This document shows, piece by piece, positions 23,752 to 35,418 of a stretch of DNA of 64,000 nucleotides. Within the stretch, counting starts at the first letter, position 1, and the number at the start of each line of letters is the position of its first letter. The notes beneath the pieces were generated by a model. That model did no database searches. It was not told where the DNA came from and saw nothing but the letters and a program-made list of their open reading frames with translations. Made by a program: the position numbers and the translations under genes. The stretch lies in contig NW_019776038.1 of NCBI RefSeq assembly GCF_001039355.2, forward strand, positions 20,230 through 84,229, written 5' to 3'. Origin of the DNA: Lingula anatina (lineage: Eukaryota; Brachiopoda; Lingulata; Lingulida; Lingulidae).

Positions 23752-24143
23752 ACTATAAATAAAAAATTACAAATTACATACCGACTGTCACAACAGAGTG
23801 TTGATGTTCACATACCTTTTGTGTCATTGACATCCGAGGAAACACGTATCTGAGACTGCAAAGTGGTTCCCTGGTTGTTAAATGCATTGGGCACGACACC
23901 TTGGTGTTTATAAATACAGTTGCTATGATGAAATGGGAAGGTTCAACTGTCTATGTTAAATGGGCAATCGTACGTTTTTCTATTGCTTTAAATAATTAAT
24001 CGCGATCTTCTGTTTTTACACGACATGCATCAATCTAACAGTATAGATTACGCTTCTGCTTCTGCTGCTGTTGCAAGGGACGTACAGAGTTGGGTAATTC
24101 ATTTGCAAACGATTTTGCCATAAACTAATAACCGCGTACATTA

Positions 24144-24265
24144 GACCCCATTTCCAGAGATTAGATCGATCTACTTTAGACGACATTTAAGCCGTATTAT
24201 CTGACAGTAATTTATTGAAACTCCCCGCGGGGATAGATAGATCTAAAAGCTCTGGGAATACAGCC
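24144..24265. mobile_element. MITE family 2, short copy with TTA target duplication
   Basis: The ends GACCCCATTTCCAGAGATTA and AAGCTCTGGGAATACAGCC are inverted repeats. TTA occurs directly before (24141-24143) and after (24266-24268). At 122 bp it is an internally deleted relative of 18346-18550. Confidence 0.82.
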
Positions 24266-24779
24266 TTAGTGTGTTCTATCGCTCCACTGATGACAGATAG
24301 CACAAAACCACTGGAAAGTTTGTGTTGTTCTGTATTTGTAAAACAACCAAATGGAATCTGATTCACTTGAAAATCCAATCAGAAATATACTCATTGTATA
24401 TATAGTAATACATTGTAGTTACACGCATGTGTTACTTCTTTCAGAATTAAATGGAAATGCGGTAGGACCTTACAGCAACAGCACAAAATGTAAATCTATC
24501 AGTGATTTAGTGAATATTAGCAATTCCCTTATGAAATTAAGTTAAGTGCTATTATGAGGACAGAATATACAAGAGAGAAAATGTAAAAAAAGAATCACTT
24601 CGATAGAATACAAGGAACCACTCTCCTTTTTTTAAATCAAAATCGAAGTGTACGACTCCGTCTAAATCACTTTCCAAAAGGGGAAAATAGACTAACACTG
24701 AAACTGAAAAATAATATTCTTGATTTTTTCCACAGTGGTTGACATCTTTCATTCCCACATCTGTTTAGTTTTTTTAAGC

Positions 24780-24979
24780 CCCCTTTACACTGGACGGCGT
24801 CCTTTCTGCGTCCCGTAGTACAGCCCCGCTTGGGAGTAAAAAATAAAAATATTTTACATGCCGACAACTGGCCGATCATTGGGTATTCTTTCTGCAACCA
24901 AAGCGATGCTTTTGTCTCCTTTCTATGACCACAGCGATGCCAGTTTCATGGTCGCACAAAGAACGCAGAAAGGACGATT
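24780..24979. mobile_element. MITE family 1, copy lacking its right terminus
   Basis: CCCTTTACACTGGACGGCGT, TCTGCGTCCCGTAGTA, TGGCCGATCATTG, ACCAAAGCGATGCTT and GCCAGTTTCATGGTCGCAC follow the same order as in 4068-4262. The expected terminal repeat after AGAAAGGACG is replaced by unrelated sequence. Confidence 0.75.
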
Positions 24980-25076
24980 TTACTCACGCACCGCAACCCA
25001 ATACCTGGATTTTGCCATTCAGCGTATGTTACGGTACTATTACGGTACTATTCAGCGTATGTTACGGTACACTGAG

Positions 25077-25077
<1 letters not shown>

Positions 25078-25113
<36 letters not shown>
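25078..25113. repeat. (ATT)n microsatellite
   Basis: About 12 ATT units, preceded by short CGGTACTATT repeats. Confidence 0.95.
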
Positions 25114-25115
<2 letters not shown>

Positions 25116-25408
25116 TGTTGTGAAAATAAATATTTTTAAGGATGAATCGTCATCATTTAGGGATTCCAACCCGCACATTTTGCACCTTTAAGATAAGTGT
25201 AATTTTTGGGGGATTCGGAACAAAAATAGGCCAGACTTTATAGAGGCTGTGGTGGACATTATTGACCTTAGTTTGTAAAATGTGAGAAGAATAACATACT
25301 TGAGTGTGTCGCAAATAGAAACACTTTATTCCTTCAAAGTGTTGTTCATCAGTTCAAGTGATCCCAGTATATGCATTCTATGATTAGGTTATATCTTTCT
25401 TTATATCA

Positions 25409-25458
25409 TTTATTTATTTATTTATTTATTTCTTTATTTATTTATTTATTTATTTATT
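25409..25458. repeat. (TTTA)n microsatellite
   Basis: About 12 TTTA units with one TTTC interruption. Confidence 0.95.
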
Positions 25459-26529
25459 GTAGTCGTATAATCTCCGTTCGTTAAATACAAATAGTCAGTG
25501 TACTATGGTTCTATATATAGCTTGACATCAAATGTGATTATACAGAACCACAGCATAAATTATATACCACAGTTTCTCCTCGGTTTCAGGTTAGAAACTC
25601 AGATCGTGATGGCAGCTGATCGATATCCCGTATTCTTCTAATGATAGACTTATAATGATAAATAACATACGTAGATCGAGTACAGGACATATGTAAGGTT
25701 GTTTTTGCCAGAGTTAATGAGATGTAACGTATTTAGAGTGTTAATTTGTACCCAGTATTATCTGTGACATTTTTTCCGTGACAAAAGTGCGAGTGGCAAA
25801 AGTCCGAGCTAATTGACAAATATCACTTCTTGGCACTAACAAAAATGATAATTATGGAACGTATTTTATCAGCGGCTTTTTGAAAACTAATTATTGTGCT
25901 TTTTTTCTTGTGATTAAGGTAACGAGTCATATCCTAGATGCCGCCTCCTTTTTGGGCTTTTGGGGCTTGTTTTTATTGTAAATTGTTCACAGCTATACAT
26001 GCATGTAAGGGAAATAAGTTACGAATTCATCAATCGCAAAAACATTAATAATGAAATCCAAATAAATAAAAGCCCAGTAAGTTGTTATCGTAAGAGTCAT
26101 TTAGTGCGAAAATTGTTTTCGTTTTTGTCGAGAAAGGACATTTCAAAGTCTGACAAGCTCTTGATTGATTGGTTTATTCCATATACAAAAAGTGATATTC
26201 CATAACGTGACTAACAGCTACAAACTAATAGACTTGGGCACTTTCCAAATGTGATGTAATAAAACAAGAGGCGTAAACAGGGGCTCATACAGATTGCCTT
26301 ATTAGGAAAGACTGATTAGTTCAAAATAAACAATAGTACAAAATGAAGTAAATGTAGAACGGAAGATTTCAATACTACATAAAAGCTGACGTAAAGCAGA
26401 TAACGAGTCCTCCGTTCAGAGAGAAAGAGTTTATATAAATATATAAGAGACTGCATGACAAGAAATTGGGGATATCAAATTCATTTTTTTTAGGATCTGG
26501 TTTATCTTGACGTCTTGGTCCCTATAAAT

Positions 26530-27232
26530 TGCTGTTACATGAAAATCTAACTCCCCCCATGAAATTTTGATCCCCCAAAAAAACTAAATCCTATTTTATT
26601 TGAGTATATGACTTTTATCTAGTAGTATGTAATGGGAGTACAAATCCTATGGCTAGTTATTTTTATTAGAATTTTCACCACCAAACTTTCAAATACTAAT
26701 AAAATATACGTCACAATGCAAACTATTTGGAAAATAATGGTATGGTGACTAAATATAAAATAGGGCCTTTCCTTCATGGGAGACCAAATCCCATGGATAT
26801 GAAAATGAAAGTTTTTTCATGATTTTTTTTTTTTATTTTTTTGCACCCAATATTTTACCACCAAACTTGCAAATATTTCCAATATATTTTTATAAAGTAC
26901 ACTAAAAAGAAAAAGGTTGAAATGATCACCAAATATCAAATAAATAGCTTTTTCAAGAAGAGTCATTGGGTGGTAGAATACACATTTTAAATTTTCTTTT
27001 TTAATGAAAATTATCACGTGCAAAGTAACAAAAAGTTCCAATGTATTTTCCATTATGCATACTACAAGATAAAAGTCATACAGTGTATACTCAAATAAAA
27101 TAAGATTTGTGAAGTTTGTGGGGGGGGAGTAAAAATTTCATTATGAAACTTCGACTGGGGAGTCAGATTTTCATGAGGAAAATTTGACTGGGGAGTCACC
27201 TTTTAAGGGAGTCAGATTTTCATGGTAACGCT
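26530..27232. mobile_element. Foldback element with long inverted ends
   Basis: The left GCTGTTACATGAAAATCTAA pairs with the right CAGATTTTCATGGTAACGC. Further in, TTTTATTTGAGTATA and GACTTTTATCTAGTAG near 26600 pair with the complement of CTACAAGATAAAAGTC and TATACTCAAATAAAAT near 27070-27100. The 0.7-kb interior has no coding capacity, so it is a non-autonomous element. Confidence 0.65.
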
Positions 27233-27583
27233 GGTTGAAAAAGGAAGGGTTGACAAATTGAAAACTACCTGCTCCTATGTTCTTCAGCGTTTCGATATTC
27301 TCTCCTTTCGAAGCACTTTATATACAACATTTCCCAAATATTCTAAAATTATAACGTGACATTTTAGATTACAATACACGACCTGTGTTTTGTCACATTT
27401 CGCCATTAATATCACCCGGTAGTCTAGCAGCTGTCATTTTTTAAATCTTCAACCTGATAATTCAATTATTTACTAGAAAACGATGAATCTCAGAACATTT
27501 GTGAGTCTGGGTAACTTGACAAAAAACAGAGTTGCAAAGAAAAGAAAATCCATTTCCTTTTCCTCCGGTGATTGAAGATGGTA

Positions 27584-30571
27584 TCAAATCGAGCTAACTT
27601 CGGTGCTTCTTTTCTTCGACGGCATGCTGTTTCTACAGGTATTTGACGAGACAGAATTTAGCGGAGTGGAATCAGATGTGAGATGGCAAGTTTTCAGCCC
27701 GTTCAATTTCTTCAGTTCCTCCCATACCCTCTTGGTACACACGGTTGCTATAAAAATATATACACCGTCCAATGTGGCAGTGACAATAAAAATATACCAC
27801 ATAATATTGGATACAGTAGGGTCGTGGAACAAACTGGCAACGAATCCAAAAATCCAATTTACTCCCATCAGGACAAATATTTTAACGTATATAGCAAATG
27901 AGTGGTTTTTATTCTGCGAGGAACTGAGTCCCTCTGCTCTTTTCATAGCACCGCGGATGGAACGGGAGATGATGACAAAAAGGATCAGGTTCACAATAAT
28001 GACCAAACCAATCGGTGCTACCATGAATATAATCAGAGGAAATTTTTTAGAAATCCAGCAAACCCCTGATGTGTAACTTGGTTGGAAGTTTTCGTCGATG
28101 TGGGCATAGTCCAACACAAGGCATGACACCACGACAATGACCGAGCAAAGCAAGGTAAAGACGTGGTACGTGAGGAACCGTTTTCTCGACCCTTCCGATC
28201 GGTCGGAAGTCAGTGACGATTTCGTGCTAAATGTCCGCGTCATGTCGACTGCAATGGCGTTCATCCAGAGAAAGGAACACAGTACACTCCAATGGAACAA
28301 TACCGCAATAACTTGGCATCCGACTTCGTTGCCAAGAAAAAATGGTCTCATTAGGAAGAGGACTTTCGATATGAAGAGGACAAAAACGAGGCAAAATTGA
28401 AGTCTCCCTGGAAACGTCCGAAAGACGGCGACACATGGCTGCAGGACAATCCTTATAAGAATACATAGAGATGATATGATTAAAAATGTGACCGTTACTA
28501 TTCCTTCGGCTTGCGATAAGTAATCAACGTTCTGGCTGTTTCCCGTTGAATTATTGTTTAATAGTTCTTCTGATATATTGACAGCATCAGCACATACCCA
28601 TGCCCGATTATCCCACACTTGATAATCCTTTCTGTCTATCAGGGTGTTTGAGACATGAACTAAAATGGACCCGTTTCCCAAAATGTCATAATCGGACGTA
28701 TTAAGGCCAATACGAGGGCAGTCACTAACCCCGGAGTGGAAAGGACCGAAGCTGTAGGTGTTACCGACGTATTTAAATATTTTCTTTGAGTCATTATTAA
28801 AGACAGAAATTATTGATTCAAGTGCAATATCCAGCGAGAGGATGATAGTTGCATTAATTTGGCTTTGGGTAACGTTTGCCTCTATAGATTTTAATAAAAA
28901 ACGGCTTTCCATGGTAGCAGCTCGAGGATTAAAAGTGTCAACATAGTTCGTCACAACGGTTCCATATACGGGGAATCCAGTCTCAAAGATCTTTGACAGT
29001 GTTCGGGCTATGTCCGCTTTCTGCTCTTTAAAATAAGGAATTTTCTGAAAAGGACTCCCTTTTACGAAGGTTAGTCTCTCGTTTGGGTCTTTCGTCACCC
29101 ATGACGTCACGATTCTCACATCACTTAAAGGGTATTTATACATGCAGACGCCTTCCACAAGCTTGAAGTCTAGTGAGCACTGAATAGGCTGGCAAGATGC
29201 ATCAAAAACATGACAGTCTAATAAAGTTTCTCTACCAGCAATATCTCCCTCATCCTGCTGTGTATTGACGCCAATTCGAAGACCATCAAGGCTGTTAAAA
29301 TCCATGATAACTCTAAAGGAGAAAAATGAAATGTCAGTGCCTGGTTTGCCACTGGGGGCGGTCACTGGTTTACACCTCAAGTCGGGTAAATTCTCATGGT
29401 TGCACAAGGCACAAAACTTGTTTTTGTAGCTGTCTCTATTTTCGATGTACAATTGGTAACGATGGCAGTCGCGGATCATTTTTTCATTGGAACAGTCTTT
29501 CGAACACTCCCTGATAACATGCTCGCACGTGCGGATGGGGCTCCAAGATGGGGGAATAATGGTTTTTGTGCATGCGTCACTCTTTTCTAGTTCGATGAAG
29601 GGGTTCGAAGAATTTTCAAGGTAGACAGGCCGTGAACAATTGAAATTTACTTGCCAGAACGTATAGTTCTCGATCCCATGGCAGGTGGCGCAGTAAGCGT
29701 TACGAAAATGCACGCCTGTGTTTTTGTCAGTAACTGGTAAAATGTATTTTAAATCAAGTTCCCAAGGATTGCCTTCTATCTCACATGCATCCAAGATTGT
29801 GTCAGACACCCAGTCCGTCGGACACTTACCAAAAACAAGCACATTCATTATTGAGCTCATGTATATTGAGGCAAAACGGTACTTCAGAGTTTGACACGTG
29901 GCCCCCGGATGATAGCTCAGGTTAAAGTTCAGGGTTGTTTTTCTAAGCTCATACTTCGTCTTTTCATCCGGGCATTTTGCTTCTACATCCGGGCAACAAT
30001 CCCCGTAAAGATAACACAGGTGGTCGCAAGAACACCACTTTGGAATGCCGCCCCGTTGACTGCTGACGTTACCGCAATGCCCTTCGCACGTTAACATTCT
30101 GGCGTAGTAGGAACAACTGGGTATGTCATCGTGGCCAGGGGGCGGGGGCTCGCGATCAGGTCCTCCACAGACGTACTCTGGAGAATCAGGCGGTGGAGAC
30201 ATGACTTTTAAAAGTGGAGGGGGTGGGGGTGTCATTGGGATCCATTGCGGAAATTGGTCGACTGTTAGTGTGCTCCCGTTATATCCCGTTGTTGTTGGTG
30301 GTGGTGGTGGCGGCGGTGGCGGCGGTGGTGATGGCGCTGCTTTTACTCTTATTTTTGTTGCTGGTGGAACTTTTGTTATTGTTGCTGCTGCTGCTGGTGA
30401 TGCTTTCATTGCCGTTGTTATTGCTGGTGGTGAGGGTGGTGGCGGTGGTGGTAGTGCTCTTTCAGTCGTTGTAGCCAAAAGTCCATTCACATCCCAAGTA
30501 CAGCAGAAGAAGTACAAGCACAGTGCAACAGCACTCATAGTTCTATAACATGGCCCTGTGCTGGAATTCAT
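27584..30571 (-). CDS. Receptor copy A: somatomedin-B plus Methuselah-like seven-helix receptor (intact, single exon)
   Basis: An uninterrupted frame of 995 residues. The start at 30571 (MNSSTGPCYR) is preferred over an ATG 25 codons upstream because it aligns with the starts of the two paralogues and places a hydrophobic signal peptide at about residues 11-33. Residues 40-130 are Pro/Thr/Ala-rich with poly-Pro runs. Residues 161-200 form a somatomedin-B domain with eight cysteines (TCEGHC…WCSCDHLCYLYGDCCPD). A Cys-rich, N-glycosylated ectodomain follows, then seven helices at about 689-944: EGIVTVTFL, LQFCLVFVLF, a WMNAIAVDMTRTF end of helix 3, and NWIFGF in helix 6. The DMTRTF motif matches Methuselah-like class B receptors. 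No GPS cleavage motif is recognised. The single coding exon suggests a retro-derived founder. The ligand is unknown. Confidence 0.93.
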   Translation of the reverse strand: MNSSTGPCYRTMSAVALCLYFFCCTWDVNGLLATTTERALPPPPPPSPPAITTAMKASPAAAATITKVPPATKIRVKAAPSPPPPPPPPPPPTTTGYNGSTLTVDQFPQWIPMTPPPPPLLKVMSPPPDSPEYVCGGPDREPPPPGHDDIPSCSYYARMLTCEGHCGNVSSQRGGIPKWCSCDHLCYLYGDCCPDVEAKCPDEKTKYELRKTTLNFNLSYHPGATCQTLKYRFASIYMSSIMNVLVFGKCPTDWVSDTILDACEIEGNPWELDLKYILPVTDKNTGVHFRNAYCATCHGIENYTFWQVNFNCSRPVYLENSSNPFIELEKSDACTKTIIPPSWSPIRTCEHVIRECSKDCSNEKMIRDCHRYQLYIENRDSYKNKFCALCNHENLPDLRCKPVTAPSGKPGTDISFFSFRVIMDFNSLDGLRIGVNTQQDEGDIAGRETLLDCHVFDASCQPIQCSLDFKLVEGVCMYKYPLSDVRIVTSWVTKDPNERLTFVKGSPFQKIPYFKEQKADIARTLSKIFETGFPVYGTVVTNYVDTFNPRAATMESRFLLKSIEANVTQSQINATIILSLDIALESIISVFNNDSKKIFKYVGNTYSFGPFHSGVSDCPRIGLNTSDYDILGNGSILVHVSNTLIDRKDYQVWDNRAWVCADAVNISEELLNNNSTGNSQNVDYLSQAEGIVTVTFLIISSLCILIRIVLQPCVAVFRTFPGRLQFCLVFVLFISKVLFLMRPFFLGNEVGCQVIAVLFHWSVLCSFLWMNAIAVDMTRTFSTKSSLTSDRSEGSRKRFLTYHVFTLLCSVIVVVSCLVLDYAHIDENFQPSYTSGVCWISKKFPLIIFMVAPIGLVIIVNLILFVIISRSIRGAMKRAEGLSSSQNKNHSFAIYVKIFVLMGVNWIFGFVASLFHDPTVSNIMWYIFIVTATLDGVYIFIATVCTKRVWEELKKLNGLKTCHLTSDSTPLNSVSSNTCRNSMPSKKRSTEVSSI

Positions 30572-30897
30572 GGTTCTGGAATTAATTAAATTTAACTGAA
30601 ATGCGGGGTGTTGCACACATGGCGAAAGATATATTCTTAAATGCACGCCATATTGTTTAATTTTTTAAAAACGCTATATTTGAATGAGACTCATCACACT
30701 GACTAGTCGCACCTGTTTAATATGGCCTGTTCATTCATATTATCAGAGGTTTTAGACATTTGAGATGAGACAGAGTGACAATATTTTAACCGCCATACTC
30801 GTCACTAGTGAAAAAGAGACTGTGATGAATACATGAATTCAATATGAATTCAGATTAGGTTTAGCTGCGGTGGTTGATGATTTCAAGGTTTAACGAA

Positions 30898-30899
<2 letters not shown>

Positions 30900-30929
<30 letters not shown>
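30900..30929. repeat. (TC)n microsatellite
   Basis: Uninterrupted TC dinucleotides upstream of receptor copy A. Confidence 0.95.
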
Positions 30930-30932
<3 letters not shown>

Positions 30933-33176
30933 TTCCGTGTTCCTATTTAATATTTATCTACTTACCTTTACAAGTTGAGATTCTTTTTCATCCCAGCTCT
31001 ACCCACTCCGCCCCTTTTATCGCTCTCACTGAACTTAAGAGTAGAGCTCATGTTACTCGTACAGTATTGTACGGAACAAGGCTCACATTAAGGTACTACT
31101 ATGCCTTTCAGCATTCCTTCCATGTCCTTTAAGATATTACCTTATCACTGGCTAATACATGTAATGCAACTTACCAGAATAAACTGTTCTCCGTTTTGAA
31201 TTCTACATTTCACGAAACAACATCATTTTCCAAATAAATTGTTATGGATTTCATCTTCCTATTTGGAATAACACATACATGTCGTACCCATCCTGTCTTA
31301 TTAAAATAGCTCTTTTTCAGTTTATTTTTATAGCAGGTTCGTGACCTTCTTCAACCGCGCAGAGTCCACAAAGAAATAACTGGTGTTTATCTACCGTAGG
31401 CGTTTAATGTCTGTGCGCATGCCACTTAACTCAAGTCTTACGGGTCCCTTTTCCCTAAGCACTGAATATAAATTGACTAAGATCTTACTAGCATAAACTC
31501 GTCTGCTTATTAGCCATTTGTTACCGTCCTCCTTTATCGGATGCCGAGCCAGTAGGCACAGGGGACGGGGTAAACCTTAACGAGTTCACAATGAAACTGT
31601 TGTGTCAGGTAGTGCGAACTCACTCTACCGCCCTCCTGTTGGCTTTGAGTAGAAAGCAGAAAAGCGGGTACTAAACAAGAGGAGGCTTGTTAATCTGTTA
31701 ACCAGATTGCATTCGGCGAGAGTCCCCGTGGAGCTAGTTCGAACTGCCTAGTACGAAAGTTTCATTGTAAACGCACCCAAAGTCAAATACGCTAGTGGAG
31801 ATTGTCACGCTGTATTCTATGAAATTATTAGAGCAGTTGACAGCTAGATAGGTGTTATTTTGGATAACGTGCAACCCGTGTCACCTGCCTGTCCTGAATT
31901 TGAATCAAGGTGGTATTCAGGTAAATAAGCGGTGACTGTTTCTCATCTCGCTGAATATTTATAACTCATGACGTCCTTTAACCATGGCTCTCGCGCTGAA
32001 TATAGTAAACTTTTCATAACAATAACTATTTTTGTCTGTGATGACGTCGAGTGGTTTAGGAGATATGTTTCTATAAAGCATATTTTGCTATTGAAAAAAA
32101 TCCTTTTATTGCCTATTATTAACAGATATATACTGACAGTCAATGAAAACGCATCATTTATTTATCAAATAATATTTTAAGTTCCTTTGGCACATTAAGA
32201 AAATAACAGTTTTCGTGTGAAATATGAAATAGTGGTCAGCCCACTCTCTTATGACCAAACAAGTGCATTTGTACTCGTTTATATGGTTGGAATCGATTCT
32301 CGGTAAAAAAAAAGTAGAAGAACGTTTCTGATGCGTTTTCATTGACTGTCAGTATAGTTTTACGTTTAGCATTCCCTGCTAATCTAAAACGATGTTTGAA
32401 AACACGTTTTCAAAACCCAGCATTGCTGACGCGATAAGCACAATGCAGCGGCCTATATTAATACACGCCAGCATTTGTAGAGTGAGGACCTAAAGAAATA
32501 AACAGGAGAGTACAGGTTCATGAAAAACCCGTTAGATAATACGTTGACATTTTTACAACAGTTGATAATATTGATATTATGAGTGTTGTCGAGGATTGAT
32601 CTTGTCACGACTTTTGAAACTATGAGTTGACTTAGATCTTGATTGTTGAACAAGTACATGTATGCCTTCAGGGACCGATTTCACAAAACGGCTATGGTCT
32701 CAAAGTTGGTCTAAACTTTTGTCTTCTTCCGGTCAAAATAAACTCATACATGTAGATGAAACATTGACCTATAACAGCAGTTTTATCCCACATTTTGTAA
32801 AATGGGCACAGTATTTCATTTAATTGTACGGCTAATGTCTATTAGGCTAATGCCTACTGTCAAAATGGACACAATATTTCTTCTTTAAGTTCAGACCAAT
32901 TTTTTTTTTTTTTTTGGGGGGGGGGGGGGCTGTGGCCGTTTCATACAACCGGCCCATGTAGTTTTCCGGGCTGCAGCTCTTATTGTTAAACAATATTTTC
33001 TAAGTCTAGTGCCAAACACCGATTAAACGATTTTTCGGACCCCCATAAGATGCGGTAACTTCAAACTCCAGTTTACTGTAAACATGACGCAAAAAAGCAT
33101 CTGTCTCTCCGAAATGAATTTACGGACAAAACACTACAGGCACTTATTTTGACTTTGTCTCATTTCTCTTGGCAAA
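30930..33176. other. Intergenic stretch between receptor copies A and B
   Basis: No coding region is supported. It contains a mariner-like MITE (32129-32356), a poly-T/poly-G run near 32900-32929, and at 31711-31745 a short match (CGGCGAGAGTCCCCGTGGAG) to family-2 MITE interiors. Confidence 0.6.
32129..32356. mobile_element. MITE with perfect 28-bp terminal inverted repeats (mariner-like)
   Basis: TATACTGACAGTCAATGAAA… at 32129-32156 is the exact reverse complement of 32329-32356. The ends read TA|TACTGACAGT … ACTGTCAGTA|TA, compatible with a TA target duplication as in Tc1/mariner elements. The 228-bp element has no transposase. Perfect ends suggest recent mobility. Confidence 0.85.
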
Positions 33177-34182
33177 ATGTAAACTCTTCTTTAGATGTGC
33201 TGACGTGAATATAAATAATAAATGTAATCGACGTGGGATTGTTCATTAATGTATCATTCTCGGTGAAAACATTTCATTGAAAGGCAGCGAAGCAATGAAC
33301 CGTCCCTCCATTGCCAAAAACCTACTTTTAAAACGATATCTTATTCACTTCCTGTTTGCGACGATCTCTTCAGTTAACTAATTGGACTAACTGCTTAGAA
33401 ATGGGGTGAGTGTTTGATCTTTTTATTGATTACACCCGTGACACCTGGGAGCACTCTAAGAGATCAGAACGCCGTATAATCCAAACAACAACTTTTATAA
33501 TCAAGCAGACAGCACCATATACAGGGGATTTAAAACAGCGGCTGTGTCAACTTACACATTTCAAATAAGATGCTTTATTCATTATAACGAATACATCAAT
33601 ATGGGTAGATGAAAATGTACCATAGGAATAAAATTATAGATACATTTACTATTCAGTAATGATAAAATATAATAAAGACATTTTATTCTGGGATAATGAA
33701 TGCTAATAGGTTAAGGCTTGTAAAACCTGTCAGTGACGCACCTTTTAAATGGCCCCGGGCCAACTGGCGTGATCTCCCCTATTTGAAACAGACAGCAGAC
33801 AAGTTCTGCTTGTTGCCTAAATGGTCATTTTCTGTAAAATGGATTTTCTAGAAAGCAGTTTAAATATAGAATAATAGCATGCTTTTTAGGTGTCAAATGT
33901 AATACATTAATATATATTATTAGAGAAATAAGAGACAAAACGACCTGTGAATTGTTCTTTGTGCGGTTTTTCATTGATTCTGGGACTTCAATTATCCCTC
34001 TCCGTTCATAGCCTCTGTGAGCTGTTTTCGCCACAGTTTCAGATATTCTCTGGGCTTTCAATGTTATTCGTGCAATCACTCTCACATCAGAGATACGTTT
34101 TACATGAGATTTTATTCTTCGACGCTCCTTTTTGGCGAGGCGGGAAGCACAGGTGTAGAGCCCGTGGCATGGTGGCTTGTTT

Positions 34183-34956
34183 TCAATCTGATATTTTCCT
34201 CAAATCTTCCAATACTCTCTTGGTGCACACTGTAGATAAAAAGATGTACGCACCGTCCAATGAGGCTGTGACAATAAATATATACCAAAACACAGTGAAC
34301 ACTGTTGGGTCACTCATCAGACTGGCAATAAAACCAAAAATCCAATGTGCTCCCATCAATGTAAACAACTTCACGTAGATGAAAAAGGGGTGGTTTTTAT
34401 TTTTAGAAGAGTTCAGTTCTTTGGCGTTGTCCATGGCGCCATGAATTGCTCGGGAGGCTATCGTGAAAAGTATCAGATTCACAAGGATAATCAAACCGAC
34501 TGGGGCCACCATGAATATAATAAGAGGGTATTTCTTGGAAATCCAGCAAATTCCTGACGTGTAATTCGCTTGGAAGTCTTCGTTGATGTCGACAAAATCC
34601 AAAATGAGACACGTCGCCACAATCAACCCGGAGCAAAGCGAGGTATAGATACAGTACGTGAGGAACCGTTTCCTCGACCCTCCAGATCGGTCGGAAGTCA
34701 GAGGCGATTTCGTACCAAATGTCCGCGTCATGTCGACTGCAATGGCGTTCATCCAGAGGAAGGAACACAGTACGCTCCAATGGTACAATACAGCGACAAC
34801 TTGGCATCCGACTTTGTTGCCAAGAAAAAATGGTCTCATTAGGAAGAGGACTTTAGATATGAAGAGGACAAAAACGAGGCAAAACTGAAGTCTCCCTGGA
34901 AACGTCCGAAAGACGGCAACACATGGCTGTAAGACAATCCGTATAAGTATACATAA
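34183..34956 (-). pseudogene. Receptor copy B, C-terminal half (seven-helix domain), truncated tail
   Basis: The frame continues the helix-1 sequence of B's N-terminal half (ILIRIVLQP) through all remaining helices, nearly identical to copy C. Compared with C, one T is missing in a T-run near 34190-34196, which shifts the frame so the protein ends …LRKISD instead of a further tail of about 40 residues. The region corresponding to C's polyadenylation signal reads AATGAA instead of AATAAA (33970-33975). It is separated from the N-terminal half by the segment 34957-35419. Confidence 0.85.
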
Positions 34957-35115
34957 GTAGTTACATCCGTACTATACGGGAGAAAAGAATTCCACTTTTT
35001 TCTTTTGTTATGTTACATCATTTGAACAATGGAAAACCTATACCGGACAATGGGGATGTTTACAAAATAAACAAACAATTTTTTTAATGTAAACAAACGA
35101 GACTCCCTATTTTTG

Positions 35116-35275
35116 TTTACGTTTTACTATGGTAACGGATGACGTCACAGAACGGGCCTGGGCATGTCGGGGGTAATGTTTACGTTTCACTATGGTAACG
35201 GATGACGTCACAGAACGGGCCTGGGCATGTCGGGGTAATGTTTACGTTTTGTCATAGCGACGGATGACGTCAAGC
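35116..35275 (+). promoter_or_regulatory. Tandem CRE (TGACGTCA) repeat, about 2.5 units of 63 bp
   Basis: The unit GTTTACGTTT…GGTAACGGATGACGTCACAG is repeated with periods of 63 and 62 bp. Perfect TGACGTCA palindromes lie at 35140-35147, 35203-35210 and 35265-35272. Such sites bind CREB/ATF bZIP factors. A TATA-like box follows 50 bp downstream. Confidence 0.65.
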
Positions 35276-35324
35276 GCAATTCTTTTGTTAGGCGTGTTGC
35301 ATGTTCAGGCGTGCAATTTGAAGG

Positions 35325-35332
35325 CTATATAT
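35325..35332 (+). promoter_or_regulatory. TATA-like box
   Basis: CTATATAT lies downstream of the CRE array and 61 bp upstream of ATG 35393, consistent with a short-leader promoter. Confidence 0.4.
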
Positions 35333-35392
35333 GTTGGAATGGTCAAATCAAACTCCAATTCACTGACCTAAGTTGTACGTTCGAACATCAAA

Positions 35393-35418
35393 ATGTCGCA
35401 GTTCTTCAAACTTGGTGA
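35393..35418 (+). CDS. Truncated start of an unknown protein (MSQFFKLG…)
   Basis: ATG TCG CAG TTC TTC AAA CTT GGT GA then N. Eight residues are too few for any family call. It is listed because promoter-like elements precede it and it ends at a scaffold join. Confidence 0.3.

Noticed and set aside
27603-28076. 157-codon plus-strand frame
   Set aside because: Antisense shadow of the seven-helix region of receptor copy A; the minus strand encodes clear conserved helices.
30123-30548. Gly-rich 141-codon plus-strand frame
   Set aside because: Antisense of the poly-Pro linker of receptor copy A; the Gly/Val richness is simply the complement of Pro codons.
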